From Pseudoalteromonas luteoviolacea (GTDB lineage: Bacteria > Pseudomonadota > Gammaproteobacteria > Enterobacterales > Alteromonadaceae), in the NCBI RefSeq assembly GCF_001696455.1, contig NZ_MAUJ01000001.1:744001-808000 (forward strand): a stretch of DNA of 64,000 nt, in the 5' to 3' direction. Below are positions 36,054 through 44,608 of the stretch, piece by piece. The notes under the pieces were generated by a model. The model had not been told where the DNA came from and did no database searches. It saw only the letters and a list, made by a program, of their open reading frames with translations. The position numbers and the translations under genes are program-made. Position 1 is the stretch's first letter, and each line of letters opens with the position of its first letter.

Positions 36054-36461
36054 TCACTGAAATGCGTCAATTTGGTTTTGTATACGCTCTACAATGGCTT
36101 TTACGCCATTCCCTCGAGATGGGCTTAAGTGCTGTATCAACCCCATCTCTTCAAATAAAGCATAGGCATCAACTTGTTTAGCCTCCTGAGGTAAGAGATT
36201 GTTGTAACAAGCTAATATTATGGCCAAAAGCCCTTTTACAATGCGTGTATCAGAGTCCGCGATGATGACTAGGCGCTCTTGACTTTCATCCAAGTCTAGA
36301 TGCAGCCATACGTTACTTTCACACCCTCGAACAAGGGCATCTTCAATTTTTAGCGCTTCAGGCAAAGCAGGGAGCTTTTTACCAAGCAGCATGATCTCTC
36401 TGTATTTGGCCTGCCATCCGTTTAAGCTGTTAAGTCGATTTTGAATTTGCGTGATGTCCAT
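36054..36461 (-). CDS. csdE: Cysteine desulfuration sulfur acceptor CsdE (SufE family)
   Basis: A 135-residue SufE-like protein that takes persulfide from CsdA. The catalytic Cys47 lies in DALVRGCESNVWLHLD; SDTRIVKGLLAIILACYNN and FEEMGLIQHLSPSRGNGVKAI are family motifs. E. coli CsdE is 147 residues. The ATG at 36461 is two bases from the csdA stop, an operon csdA-csdE. I prefer CsdE over SufE because it is next to csdA and tcdA. Confidence 0.92.
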   Translation of the reverse strand: MDITQIQNRLNSLNGWQAKYREIMLLGKKLPALPEALKIEDALVRGCESNVWLHLDLDESQERLVIIADSDTRIVKGLLAIILACYNNLLPQEAKQVDAYALFEEMGLIQHLSPSRGNGVKAIVERIQNQIDAFQ

Positions 36462-36463
36462 AG

Positions 36464-37675
36464 TTATTCTTCCAACATATCAATAGTATCTTTCAAGGCA
36501 TCGATAAATGTATCGACGTCATTATACGAATTGTAAAAAGCCAAACTCACTCGGACTGTGCCCGACAATGACAAGTGTTCCATTAAAGGTTGCGTACAAT
36601 GATGACCGCTTCTGACCGCAACACCATATGTATTTAAAAATGTTGCTATGTCGAAGTGATGCTCGTCTTTGTATGTAAAACTGACAACACCGATATTGTG
36701 CTCTGTGTCTCCCCAGACTTTAATACCATCAATTGCTTTCAGAGCACTCAATAAGTAGTGATATAGGCCCTGTTCGTATTTACTGAGTGCCGCTGCATCG
36801 ACACTATTTAGGTAATCAAGCGCTGCGCCAAAACCAATGACACCGCTAATATTTGGTGTGCCAGGTTCAAATTTGCCTGGCGCGTCTCTAAATGTTGTGC
36901 CAGAAAAGCTGACACGTTCGATCATCTCTCCACCAGTTTGATAAACAGGCATATCATTGAGTAGTTCATATCGTCCAAACAGGCCGCCTAAGCCAGTCGG
37001 ACCGAGCGCTTTATGCGCAGAAAATACGAAAAAGTCGCAGCCCATCGCACTTAAATCCGGCCTCAGATGTAAGAGCGATTGCGCACCATCCACTATCGTG
37101 ATGGTGTTGTATGGCTTTGCTGTGGTAATTAATGCCGCGACATCGTGAATATTTCCAAGCGCGTTGGACGCATGACAAACACTGAGTATTTTTGGCTTCA
37201 GTGTATTAATGAGCTGTTTTGCAGCTTCTAGATCCAGCACGCCTTGTTGATCCGCTGGTAATACCTCCAATTTGGCACCCGTTTTCTGGGCGATTTGCTG
37301 CCAAGGTACAATATTGGCGTGGTGCTCCAAAGGTGATATTAGAATGACATCGTCGTGAGATAACTTTTCTGATAACCCTGCGGCTATCAGATTGAGGGAG
37401 TCAGTCGCTCCTTTCGTCCAGACGATTTCTTTCGATGTAACATTTAAAAAGTCTGCGAGCTTTGTTCGAACAGCTTCATATTGTGTTGTTGCAGCGGCGC
37501 TGAGGGTATGCGCACCACGGTGTACATTCGCATTTTCTTGCTGATAAAATTTATTCACCGCGTCTATTACACTTTGCGGTTTTTGTGTCGTTGCAGCTGA
37601 ATCAAAGTAGCAAATGGGTTGCTCTTCGATGTGCGTGTGCAGCAATGGGAAATCTTTACGAAGTTGCTCGATCAA
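36464..37675 (-). CDS. csdA: Cysteine desulfurase CsdA
   Basis: Pyridoxal-phosphate class V aminotransferase-fold enzyme that takes sulfur from cysteine as a persulfide. It has 403 residues (E. coli CsdA: 401). The PLP Lys222 is in DFFVFSAHKALGPTGLG and the reactive Cys360 in AVRSGHHCTQPLMEHL; DSAATTQKP and NVHRGAHTLS are group-II (SufS/CsdA) signatures. The start is TTG at 37675, the only candidate that keeps the family N-terminus. It forms csdA-csdE with the next gene. Confidence 0.94.
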   Translation of the reverse strand: MIEQLRKDFPLLHTHIEEQPICYFDSAATTQKPQSVIDAVNKFYQQENANVHRGAHTLSAAATTQYEAVRTKLADFLNVTSKEIVWTKGATDSLNLIAAGLSEKLSHDDVILISPLEHHANIVPWQQIAQKTGAKLEVLPADQQGVLDLEAAKQLINTLKPKILSVCHASNALGNIHDVAALITTAKPYNTITIVDGAQSLLHLRPDLSAMGCDFFVFSAHKALGPTGLGGLFGRYELLNDMPVYQTGGEMIERVSFSGTTFRDAPGKFEPGTPNISGVIGFGAALDYLNSVDAAALSKYEQGLYHYLLSALKAIDGIKVWGDTEHNIGVVSFTYKDEHHFDIATFLNTYGVAVRSGHHCTQPLMEHLSLSGTVRVSLAFYNSYNDVDTFIDALKDTIDMLEE

Positions 37676-37766
37676 TGTATATGCTCTACAAGGACAATAA
37701 ACGGCAGAATTCTACCTAATTGTAGAGGCCTTGCAACCCCGTACTAAAAATTACGTCAAGCAAATG

Positions 37767-37793
37767 CAAAAAAGGCAGCTACTGCTGCCTTTC
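37767..37793 (-). terminator. Terminator for the DUF4136 gene
   Basis: Read on the minus strand, AAAGGCAGC and GCTGCCTTT form a 9-bp stem with a 4-base loop, followed by a T-run. It lies after the DUF4136 stop, so csdA has its own promoter further on. Confidence 0.8.
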
Positions 37794-37809
37794 TTAAACT
37801 TATTAGCGC

Positions 37810-38361
37810 CTAGTGCTGTGGCTTAGGAGGGAAGTTAGCCAAAATGTCTTTGACTGTTTTATTAACTGACTCGGTTCGCTTCTCTGGTGACTGATTCTTT
37901 CTCAACCGGCCTTCTTTCGCACCACGCCAAACTAGCTGATTTGAAGCGCGGTCGACAATATCAATGACTAAAGTACCCACTTCATATTCTCTTGCTTGCG
38001 TTTGAGTATGCCAGCCTACGCCCCAGTAATTCCATCTAGCAGTGTAGCTTGTATTGAAAGTATCAACATCTAGTTTTGTGTCAACAGATGCATGAAAATT
38101 AACCATTATATCAGCTTGTGGTGCATCAACTAACTTAAAACCATGTTGGTTCATTTCAGACTGAATTGCGTTGCGAACACGTTTTTCCATTAATTCGCTG
38201 ATCTGATAATTCTCGGCACCTTTGTCAAAATCAGTATCAGGGGACCAAGCAAACGTCTTATAATTTGCGAATTTAACAGATTTATCGTAATCCCAATCGG
38301 GCGTGTTAGTGCATGCGGTTAATACAAATAAACTCAAAGCTACAAGCAAGTTGCGAGTCAT
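37810..38361 (-). CDS. DUF4136 lipoprotein
   Basis: A 183-residue predicted lipoprotein. The signal ends in the lipobox LTAC (LFVLTACTNTPDWDYD), and Asn/Thr after the Cys would allow outer-membrane sorting. The body has the DUF4136 pattern: YKTFAWSPD, AIQSEMNQHGFKLVDAPQADIMVNFHASVDTK, and TLVIDIVDRASNQLVWRGAKEG. Function unknown. The gene lies 111 bases downstream of mksB on the same strand, so it could be read through, but its own terminator and family suggest it is independent of the condensin. Confidence 0.88.
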   Translation of the reverse strand: MTRNLLVALSLFVLTACTNTPDWDYDKSVKFANYKTFAWSPDTDFDKGAENYQISELMEKRVRNAIQSEMNQHGFKLVDAPQADIMVNFHASVDTKLDVDTFNTSYTARWNYWGVGWHTQTQAREYEVGTLVIDIVDRASNQLVWRGAKEGRLRKNQSPEKRTESVNKTVKDILANFPPKPQH

Positions 38362-38472
38362 TTTTTACTCCTTAACTAAGGCGTAACGCCTTTTTAAACA
38401 AATTGGGGCCAATTTTATTAAGTGTAATCACTAATTTAGCAAAAAAGACCCTAACTTTAAGACCAGAATTTA

Positions 38473-41250
38473 TTATGAATGTTCCACTTCAATCCAATCT
38501 TTTTCGTCCACCCAGTTCTGGCTACCTTGATTAACACTGCGTATCGGCACTAAATAGTCGCAGCTGATCTGCGGCTTAACCGACGCAAAGATTGGAACGA
38601 ATCCAAAGCTCAGTGCAGTTTCAATTATCGCTTTTTGGTTCTGAGGGTCAATGTCTGCGGCTTCATCGATATAAATTGGTATACGGTAAAGCGCCTGCTC
38701 TTGATCAGAAAGCAAGTACCTAATGAATAGCATGCCACACAATAGTTTGATCGTAATACGCGTACCATTAGAACCCGCTGAGTCAATTTTATCGAAGTGC
38801 TCAGTTTCTCCGGCGCGATTCACAACTTCAAAACGTATGTCAAACAAATCAGTCAGTGTGAGACCGGCCTTTTCACTAGCGAGCTTAATAATATGATCTT
38901 TGGCTTCGTTAACTGCTTTCTCATCTGCCGGCGCGTCACTTAATAGATCGAAACTTTCACCTTGCTCATACTGCTCAGATGTACTGATGATAGTATCTAT
39001 ACTTTCAACTAACATCTTTCGTGGAATAACGTTAATCTTGAAGGCTTTTAAGTTAGAGATACGGTGTTGGCTGATCCCGCGGTTGAAACTGTTCATTTCG
39101 CGGCGTAACCGGTCTAAGTCTTCGCGCAGCCCTTTAATCGTTGCTGCAACTTCCGTTAACGCCACACGAGCTTGGCGCTCAACGGCATCTCTCTCATTAT
39201 CTATGTTGTGATACGCGCTGATGAGTTTGGCGTATTTGGTTGATTCATCTGTTTCGTTGTCAAACTTAGTAATGCCCGCATTGTATATGTGCAAGTATGT
39301 GTTGCGTACATTAACGTCCAAGTTTCTCAGTTCTTGGCATTCTTTGTTAAACTGATGAACAATTTCAGACAAGTTATCAAAATCAATGGTCACATCGATA
39401 GGATAGGGGGTCTGTTTTCCTTCGTAAATTGCGAGAGTGTGGTCAATACGCTCTGATTTGACCTGCTTTAGTCTGTCACTTTGTCGTACGATGAGATCTT
39501 GTTTACTCTTTATGATCGAGCGGCGATCAGAAATCGATCCTGCATTTCTTTGAACATCCTGTAAGTAATCATCTACCTGCTCACGTTCTGCACCTAATTG
39601 GTCTTTAAGTGCCGTTTGTGCATCGACAGACTGTTGCATAGTTTGGAACTGCTCAAATCGTTTTAAGGCATCTTCTGTTGCCATAAGCTCTTGATACAGA
39701 TTATCTCGCTCTTGTTGCTTGTCTGCGACATTGGCTGCAACGTCGCGCTGCTGCTTTAACTCGCCAAGGGAGCGTTGCAATGCATCTAATTGTGCTTGTA
39801 ATTGTGACTTATTTTCGCCACTTTGCATTTGCACTGGCGCTAGCTTTTTAAGTTTTATAGTCGCGCCAGGTAGCTGAAGTTCGCCACCTTTTACCGCTGA
39901 TGACAGTGCAGATAGAAAATCGGCGAACGTATCTTCATCGTGTATGTTAACTTCACCTTGAGACGTCGTCGCAAACGATAATAGATCAGGGTTAAGGATC
40001 CGAGAGATCTCTTCGACTTCTTTGAGTGATAAATCTTCACGCATACGCGTAAACAAATTAAACTCGAGATTCTTAAGTTGAAGCTTTAAGCTCTTAATTT
40101 GCTTTTGTGTTTCACCAATACGGTAATCAAGCGTGTGCAGGCTTTGGCCTTGCGCGCTATTTATCGAAAATGACAGTTGCTCATACTCTTTTTTGAGAAG
40201 AGTGAGGTTTGTTTTGAGCGTAGCATGATTGGTCAGTTCAAACTCAGATTTAAGGGCACTATAGTCAGTAAACCATTGCTCAATTTGGGTTTGTTTTCGC
40301 TCGATATCTCGAGATTGTTGAACAAACAGCTGCTGTTTTTGTTCAAACTCGCGCTTTTCTTGCTCAATGTTTTCTAATTGTTCATTGAGTTCATCAATCT
40401 GTGAAGTCTGATACTCATCGAATGCGATGATTGCCTGATCAATCTTTGGTGCGTAAGCGGCTAATTTACCTTTGATTGTTGCTTCGCTCTCAATCATTTG
40501 TTCAAGCGCCCCAATAGGCTCTTGCATTGATTCAAGCGCACTTAGCTCGCGCTTTGAACGGTTAACTTTGTCAAATGCACGTCGCCAAACTTCGTAAAAA
40601 TCCACTTTCGAATTAGACATATGACGTTCAAATACGCGCAGCATAAAGCGCTTGACGTCGTGAGCTCCTAGCTTGTGTAAGTTCAAAATACGTCTAAATA
40701 TTTCTTTATAAATGGCCGCGTCTTGTACGTTATTGAGCGGGATCATTTTTAAATTAATGTCGCCGTCATACGGCGTTGCACCACCGGTAAGCAAGGCATT
40801 AAGTTCTGCGGCCTTGAGTTCAATGGCTTTATACCCTTTGCTGTCGAGATGATTAAACAGCTTGGTGTATTTAATGATGCTTTTCCCTTCGGTAAAGTCA
40901 TCTAAATTGAGCTTTCCGTTATAGCAGAAAAACTGATGCGCATAGCCCGCAATTTTACCCAGGCCAGCCACACCGATAACGACATCACCATGTGGTAGGT
41001 TAGCTTCTAATAAAATATAAGATTGGTCGCTAGAGAAATAAAACTTTCGCGTTTCCTCTAAATCATGGCCATCCCACTCAGTAAGACGTAAGTCATTTAC
41101 TAAAGGAAACTGTAATGCATTGATAACCGAACTTTTGCCGGTATTATTTGGCGCACAGATTGACGCACTTTTATCGAGTGGAATGACGCACTTTGCATAA
41201 CCAGCGGTGTTTAAAAGTGCCAGCTTACTTAAACCATACAATTCGCTCAT
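38473..41250 (-). CDS. mksB: Condensin subunit MksB, SMC-like ATPase
   Basis: A 925-residue SMC-type ATPase, length close to Pseudomonas aeruginosa MksB. The N-terminal head has a variant Walker A, APNNTGKSS at 33-41, where Gly is replaced by Ala. Long coiled-coil segments (about 225-370 and 450-600, then 650-760) flank a short middle that may be the hinge. The C-terminal head has the signature-like SAGSNGTRI at about 824-832 in place of LSGGQ, then Walker B IPIYIDEA at about 857-864. Start ATG overlaps the mksE stop (ATGA). No JetD/MksG gene follows; the next gene is a lipoprotein. Role inferred: chromosome organisation rather than plasmid cleavage. Confidence 0.82.
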   Translation of the reverse strand: MSELYGLSKLALLNTAGYAKCVIPLDKSASICAPNNTGKSSVINALQFPLVNDLRLTEWDGHDLEETRKFYFSSDQSYILLEANLPHGDVVIGVAGLGKIAGYAHQFFCYNGKLNLDDFTEGKSIIKYTKLFNHLDSKGYKAIELKAAELNALLTGGATPYDGDINLKMIPLNNVQDAAIYKEIFRRILNLHKLGAHDVKRFMLRVFERHMSNSKVDFYEVWRRAFDKVNRSKRELSALESMQEPIGALEQMIESEATIKGKLAAYAPKIDQAIIAFDEYQTSQIDELNEQLENIEQEKREFEQKQQLFVQQSRDIERKQTQIEQWFTDYSALKSEFELTNHATLKTNLTLLKKEYEQLSFSINSAQGQSLHTLDYRIGETQKQIKSLKLQLKNLEFNLFTRMREDLSLKEVEEISRILNPDLLSFATTSQGEVNIHDEDTFADFLSALSSAVKGGELQLPGATIKLKKLAPVQMQSGENKSQLQAQLDALQRSLGELKQQRDVAANVADKQQERDNLYQELMATEDALKRFEQFQTMQQSVDAQTALKDQLGAEREQVDDYLQDVQRNAGSISDRRSIIKSKQDLIVRQSDRLKQVKSERIDHTLAIYEGKQTPYPIDVTIDFDNLSEIVHQFNKECQELRNLDVNVRNTYLHIYNAGITKFDNETDESTKYAKLISAYHNIDNERDAVERQARVALTEVAATIKGLREDLDRLRREMNSFNRGISQHRISNLKAFKINVIPRKMLVESIDTIISTSEQYEQGESFDLLSDAPADEKAVNEAKDHIIKLASEKAGLTLTDLFDIRFEVVNRAGETEHFDKIDSAGSNGTRITIKLLCGMLFIRYLLSDQEQALYRIPIYIDEAADIDPQNQKAIIETALSFGFVPIFASVKPQISCDYLVPIRSVNQGSQNWVDEKDWIEVEHS

Positions 41251-41798
41251 ACTTCTTCCTCTAGCGCATCAAAATTATCTTCATTTACTTCCATCAAAGC
41301 GTCAATGTATCGGTAGATAGGGGCAAGTAGTAAGAAACCCTGCTCGGTTTCTTTACAAAGACCTAATCGCAACATACGTAAAAAGACATCTTTACGTAGA
41401 TCTGACCCTGAAAATATCTCAAGCTGATCAAATAGATGCTTATTTAATTGTATGAGCGTTTGCATTAGCTCTAAGTCAAGGTGCTCATCAAACAGCGCTC
41501 TAAGAGGGTCTTTGCCTTGGTTCGCATAATATTCAATTAGGATAAACACAGTAAGCGCAATCGCACGGCTGATTTTGCCCATGTTGGGCGTGCTCTCGTC
41601 ACTTGCCAGATAGTAAAATCCTCGTCCATCATGTTGTAGGTCATGCCCCAACGCCGCAAATAAGGCCTGATATGAATCAATATGCTGATCGAGCTCTTGC
41701 CAAAGGGTCGTATCTTGTTCACTTATGTGATAACCGCTGGCGAGCTTTTTATTAATTGCTTGCAGCTGTGTAAGTTCGTTAAGGTTAATATTCGTCAT
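41247..41798 (-). CDS. mksE: Condensin subunit MksE
   Basis: A 183-residue acidic protein in the JetB/MksE position between kleisin and SMC genes. It is helical and contains two likely winged-helix segments: SRAIALTVFILIEYYANQG and SDLRKDVFLRMLRLGLCKETEQGFLLLAPIYRYID. MksE acts as the KITE-type partner that binds MksF. The gene lies 11 bases after mksF and its stop overlaps the mksB start by 4 bases, a strong sign of equal translation of one complex. The assignment rests mostly on position, size and fold appearance. Confidence 0.78.
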   Translation of the reverse strand: MTNINLNELTQLQAINKKLASGYHISEQDTTLWQELDQHIDSYQALFAALGHDLQHDGRGFYYLASDESTPNMGKISRAIALTVFILIEYYANQGKDPLRALFDEHLDLELMQTLIQLNKHLFDQLEIFSGSDLRKDVFLRMLRLGLCKETEQGFLLLAPIYRYIDALMEVNEDNFDALEEEV

Positions 41799-41809
41799 GT
41801 ATTTTGTAC

Positions 41810-43078
41810 TTATTCTTTAGTTTGTTCAGCGTTGTCTGCTGTATTGCCTGATGCGCTAAACGGATAAAGTTTAATTTTTGCGTTGGCCAGTTGCATTGTT
41901 TCTTGTGAATCAGACTGAGCGACTTTTAACTCGGGGTCACTAATGAGCTTCTGATAAAGAAATAGCATCTCATCTGCCTCTAAATTCGGATATGTATCAC
42001 TTAAAAACCCGAGTAGGGCAGTTCGCTTAGTGCCGCTTGAGGTAAACGACTTTCTGACATCGCTATAATCAGGAATATTTGGACTTTGATAGGCTGGTAC
42101 ATCTTGGTGATCAGGCAGTTGGTATTCCTCATGCTCAAACTCCGCCAAACTTGCCATATAAGCGACCATATGTCGCTTTTGCCCCAAATTAAAGCGTTGA
42201 ATATCAGAGACAAACTCAGGCTGAACAGGGCTCAGCATGCGATCTACACCGTTTTTACGGATTAGGCCCAACGCCTTCGCTGCTTGTCTGGTAATTAACG
42301 TGTTACGCCTTAATTCTTCACGCAGTGGCATGAGCATATCAGCGCTTTTACCTAAGCTCTCGCGGCCTACTAAGTGCATATCGAGAATACGAGTTCTCAG
42401 CTGCTCCAACATGCGTTTATCTTGTGCACCACGGCCAAGCTGTTCAATTTGGTCAATTTGCTCACTAATCGCGCTTTCAATTTTACTAAAACAAGCATGA
42501 AAAGGGCCGTGTATATCGACCATTTCAAGCATAGGTTCAATGTATTCATCGAATGCCTCAATGACTGCTTGATAGCGACGTTTGAGTGATAAGTTGCTGT
42601 GATCAGACTTAGCTTGCTCAACAAGGTTCAAAATCGCACTCTCATTGTGTTGATAAAGCTTTACAATTTTTCTGACTCGCTCATCCATGATTCTACTGAA
42701 TCTTCTCAGTTCACTGTGGTCGCCTTCATTACCAGCTTCTGTTAAGCGTTCTCCCAATCGTTGCAAATCTTTAACTAATACTGTGATTTCTTCGGCTAAA
42801 CCTAAATGCTCTTCTTGCAACAAAAAGCTAGCGAAATCAGCTACAGCGCGATTGATTTCGAGCTGTGATGACTTTGCCAAGGGGATGATTATTTCCTGAT
42901 TTAACAGTCTATTTGTTTCTCTAAAAACTCGCTCACTTGACCAGTTAGGGTTCTTAAGTTTTATGATGTTTTGTACATCTTTTATACTGAAATCAGCCAT
43001 TTTAAAGCGTTTAAATAACAGCTCTAAAACGCTCCAGTGCTCATTTAGCGTACTCAGTACTTTTTTAGCTGGGATCAT
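41810..43078 (-). CDS. mksF: Condensin kleisin subunit MksF
   Basis: A 422-residue protein in the JetA/MksF (kleisin) position, all helical with coiled-coil character. Features: LNEHWSVLELLFKRFK near the start (winged-helix-like), AEEITVLVKDLQRLGERLTEAG, and LRRFSRIMDERVRKIVKLYQHNE. A C-terminal winged-helix region, TALLGFLSDTYPNLEADEMLFLYQKLIS, would dock on the SMC head. The frame is open to a GTG at 43120, but I start at the ATG at 43078 (MIPAKKVLST): the longer form would place part of a 9-bp inverted repeat in coding sequence. It heads the mksFEB operon, divergent from nhaD. Confidence 0.78.
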   Translation of the reverse strand: MIPAKKVLSTLNEHWSVLELLFKRFKMADFSIKDVQNIIKLKNPNWSSERVFRETNRLLNQEIIIPLAKSSQLEINRAVADFASFLLQEEHLGLAEEITVLVKDLQRLGERLTEAGNEGDHSELRRFSRIMDERVRKIVKLYQHNESAILNLVEQAKSDHSNLSLKRRYQAVIEAFDEYIEPMLEMVDIHGPFHACFSKIESAISEQIDQIEQLGRGAQDKRMLEQLRTRILDMHLVGRESLGKSADMLMPLREELRRNTLITRQAAKALGLIRKNGVDRMLSPVQPEFVSDIQRFNLGQKRHMVAYMASLAEFEHEEYQLPDHQDVPAYQSPNIPDYSDVRKSFTSSGTKRTALLGFLSDTYPNLEADEMLFLYQKLISDPELKVAQSDSQETMQLANAKIKLYPFSASGNTADNAEQTKE

Positions 43079-43110
43079 AACTTTCCAGTTTGTATCATTT
43101 TTGTGACAGG

Positions 43111-43153
43111 CTGCTATCACAATTTTGTCATAAAGTGTAATTACTGATAGCAG
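43111..43153. promoter_or_regulatory. Inverted repeat in the mksF-nhaD divergent promoter region
   Basis: CTGCTATCA (43111-43119) and TGATAGCAG (43145-43153) are a perfect 9-bp inverted repeat, 25 bases apart, in the 158 bases between the two divergent starts. It may be a shared operator. No clean sigma70 box pair was identified beside it. Confidence 0.4.
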
Positions 43154-43236
43154 TCACTCGCTCATAGTGTTAGACTCCGCGCCGATTTACATCACCCTTT
43201 ACAAAAATTACATTTTATTACAGGTTGTTTACGCGT

Positions 43237-44484
43237 ATGGTCACTTCCATAATCCTAACCCTAATAGCGTTAGCTTTTGTGCTTATCGTTATAGAGGATA
43301 TTATCCATGTAAACAAGGCCAAAACGACCCTTTTTTTTGGCACTTTATGTTGGATTATCGCTTTTATATCTCCAATTCATGGCGAAAGCACAGAAACTAT
43401 ACAACATCAGCTAGATCATAACATTCTAGAAATAGCCACATTGTGGTTATTTTTGATGGCAGCTATGACCTTCGTCGCGTATTTGAACTCAAAAGGATTT
43501 ATTCAAAACATAGTGCATAGGATCATGCCCGAACAAATAAGTGAACGAAAACTGATGTTTTTAGTTGGCGCTTTTGCATTTGTTTTTTCTTCTATTTCTG
43601 ACAACATTACCGCGACACTTATCTCGTTAGCGGTTGTGATGTCTTTGAAGTTAGATACAAAGAAGCTTGTTAAGTATGCCACACTTATCATTTTTAGCGT
43701 AAATTCTGGTGGGGTTTCTCTTATTACGGGTGATGTTACAACCTTGATGATTTTCCTCGCGGGTAAAGTAACGATCCCAAATTTACTGCTTTTGGTTGTA
43801 CCTGCTATGGTCAGTGTATTTGCCCTTGCGGCGATGCTATCAATCGGTATGAATGAACAATTACATTTTGCGAGGCAGGAAGTGCGTCGCATAGAGAAAA
43901 CTGATATCACTATTGCGGTTATATTCATGTCCACAGTGCTTGCTACGCTGTTTTTGAGTGTCGAATATCAAGTGCCACCTATGCTGACTTTTCTATTTGG
44001 GCTTTCGTTCATGTTTTTGGTGGCGCAGTTCTTAATGCGCAAAAAAGACGTAAACAAGAAAATCATCGATTACATCAGAGAGATAGAGTATGACACCTTG
44101 TTATTCTTTGTCGGGGTATTACTGTTAGTTGGTGCATTGAAAGAGGTGGGTGTATTAAGCATGTTCACCGAATTGTATCAATACTTGGCGCCTGAATATG
44201 CAAACTATTTAGTGGGTTTACTGAGTGCGGCAGTTGACAATGTGCCTCTAACGGCTGCCTTGTTGAAAGCACAAATCGAAATGACACCGCAGCAGTGGCT
44301 TACGTTCACTTATGCCACTGGCGTTGGTGGTTCAATGCTCATAATTGGCTCAGCAGCGGGTATTATCGCAATGAGTAAAGTGAAAGCCCTAACATTTATG
44401 AGCTACCTGAAAATGGCGCTCTATTTGTTGATTGCGTACACAATTGGATATGGTGGGTCATTTTATATGGGTCAGTTGATTTAA
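43237..44484 (+). CDS. nhaD: Sodium/proton antiporter NhaD
   Basis: Inner-membrane NhaD-type Na+/H+ antiporter, 415 residues with about 12 spans, used in salt and alkali tolerance. Motifs: FVFSSISDNITATLISLAVVM and VGLLSAAVDNVPLTAALLKAQ, the two halves of the ion-transporter fold with Asp-Asn pairs, and LITGDVTTLMIFLAGK. The ATG at 43237 is preferred; a TTG at 43225 lies right after AGG, too close for use. It is divergent from the mks operon and followed by a strong terminator. With the NhaC-family gene at 3509 it makes two sodium antiporters in this window. Confidence 0.9.
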   Translation: MVTSIILTLIALAFVLIVIEDIIHVNKAKTTLFFGTLCWIIAFISPIHGESTETIQHQLDHNILEIATLWLFLMAAMTFVAYLNSKGFIQNIVHRIMPEQISERKLMFLVGAFAFVFSSISDNITATLISLAVVMSLKLDTKKLVKYATLIIFSVNSGGVSLITGDVTTLMIFLAGKVTIPNLLLLVVPAMVSVFALAAMLSIGMNEQLHFARQEVRRIEKTDITIAVIFMSTVLATLFLSVEYQVPPMLTFLFGLSFMFLVAQFLMRKKDVNKKIIDYIREIEYDTLLFFVGVLLLVGALKEVGVLSMFTELYQYLAPEYANYLVGLLSAAVDNVPLTAALLKAQIEMTPQQWLTFTYATGVGGSMLIIGSAAGIIAMSKVKALTFMSYLKMALYLLIAYTIGYGGSFYMGQLI

Positions 44485-44543
44485 AAGTTTTTATGTTTAG
44501 GTACAAAAGTACTTGACACCTAGACGTCTAAAAGATAGTTTTT

Positions 44544-44575
44544 AAAAGCCTGCTCACCGTAGCAGGCTTTTATTT
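44544..44575 (+). terminator. Rho-independent terminator after nhaD
   Basis: AAAAGCCTGCT (44544-44554), loop CACCGT, AGCAGGCTTTT (44561-44571), T-rich tail. It separates nhaD from the lysine riboswitch. Confidence 0.88.
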
Positions 44576-44608
44576 TGCTAATGTTCATATTAAAACACGC
44601 AAAATAAA

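Noticed and set aside
38473..43078. Wadjet anti-plasmid defence system
   Set aside because: The three condensin genes fit, but the JetD/MksG nuclease-like gene is absent on both sides and the neighbours are housekeeping genes. Reported as MksFEB instead.
43078..43120. Longer mksF starting at the GTG at 43120
   Set aside because: It would include an inverted-repeat arm and gives an N-terminus with no helical pattern; the ATG at 43078 begins a more typical protein. Not excluded.
44523..44530. AGACGTCT, a perfect MetJ met-box unit, upstream of lysC
   Set aside because: MetJ needs at least two tandem boxes; the adjacent 8-mers do not match. The site lies before the nhaD terminator, and an 8-mer is expected about once by chance in this window (another is inside the palindrome at 8093-8110).
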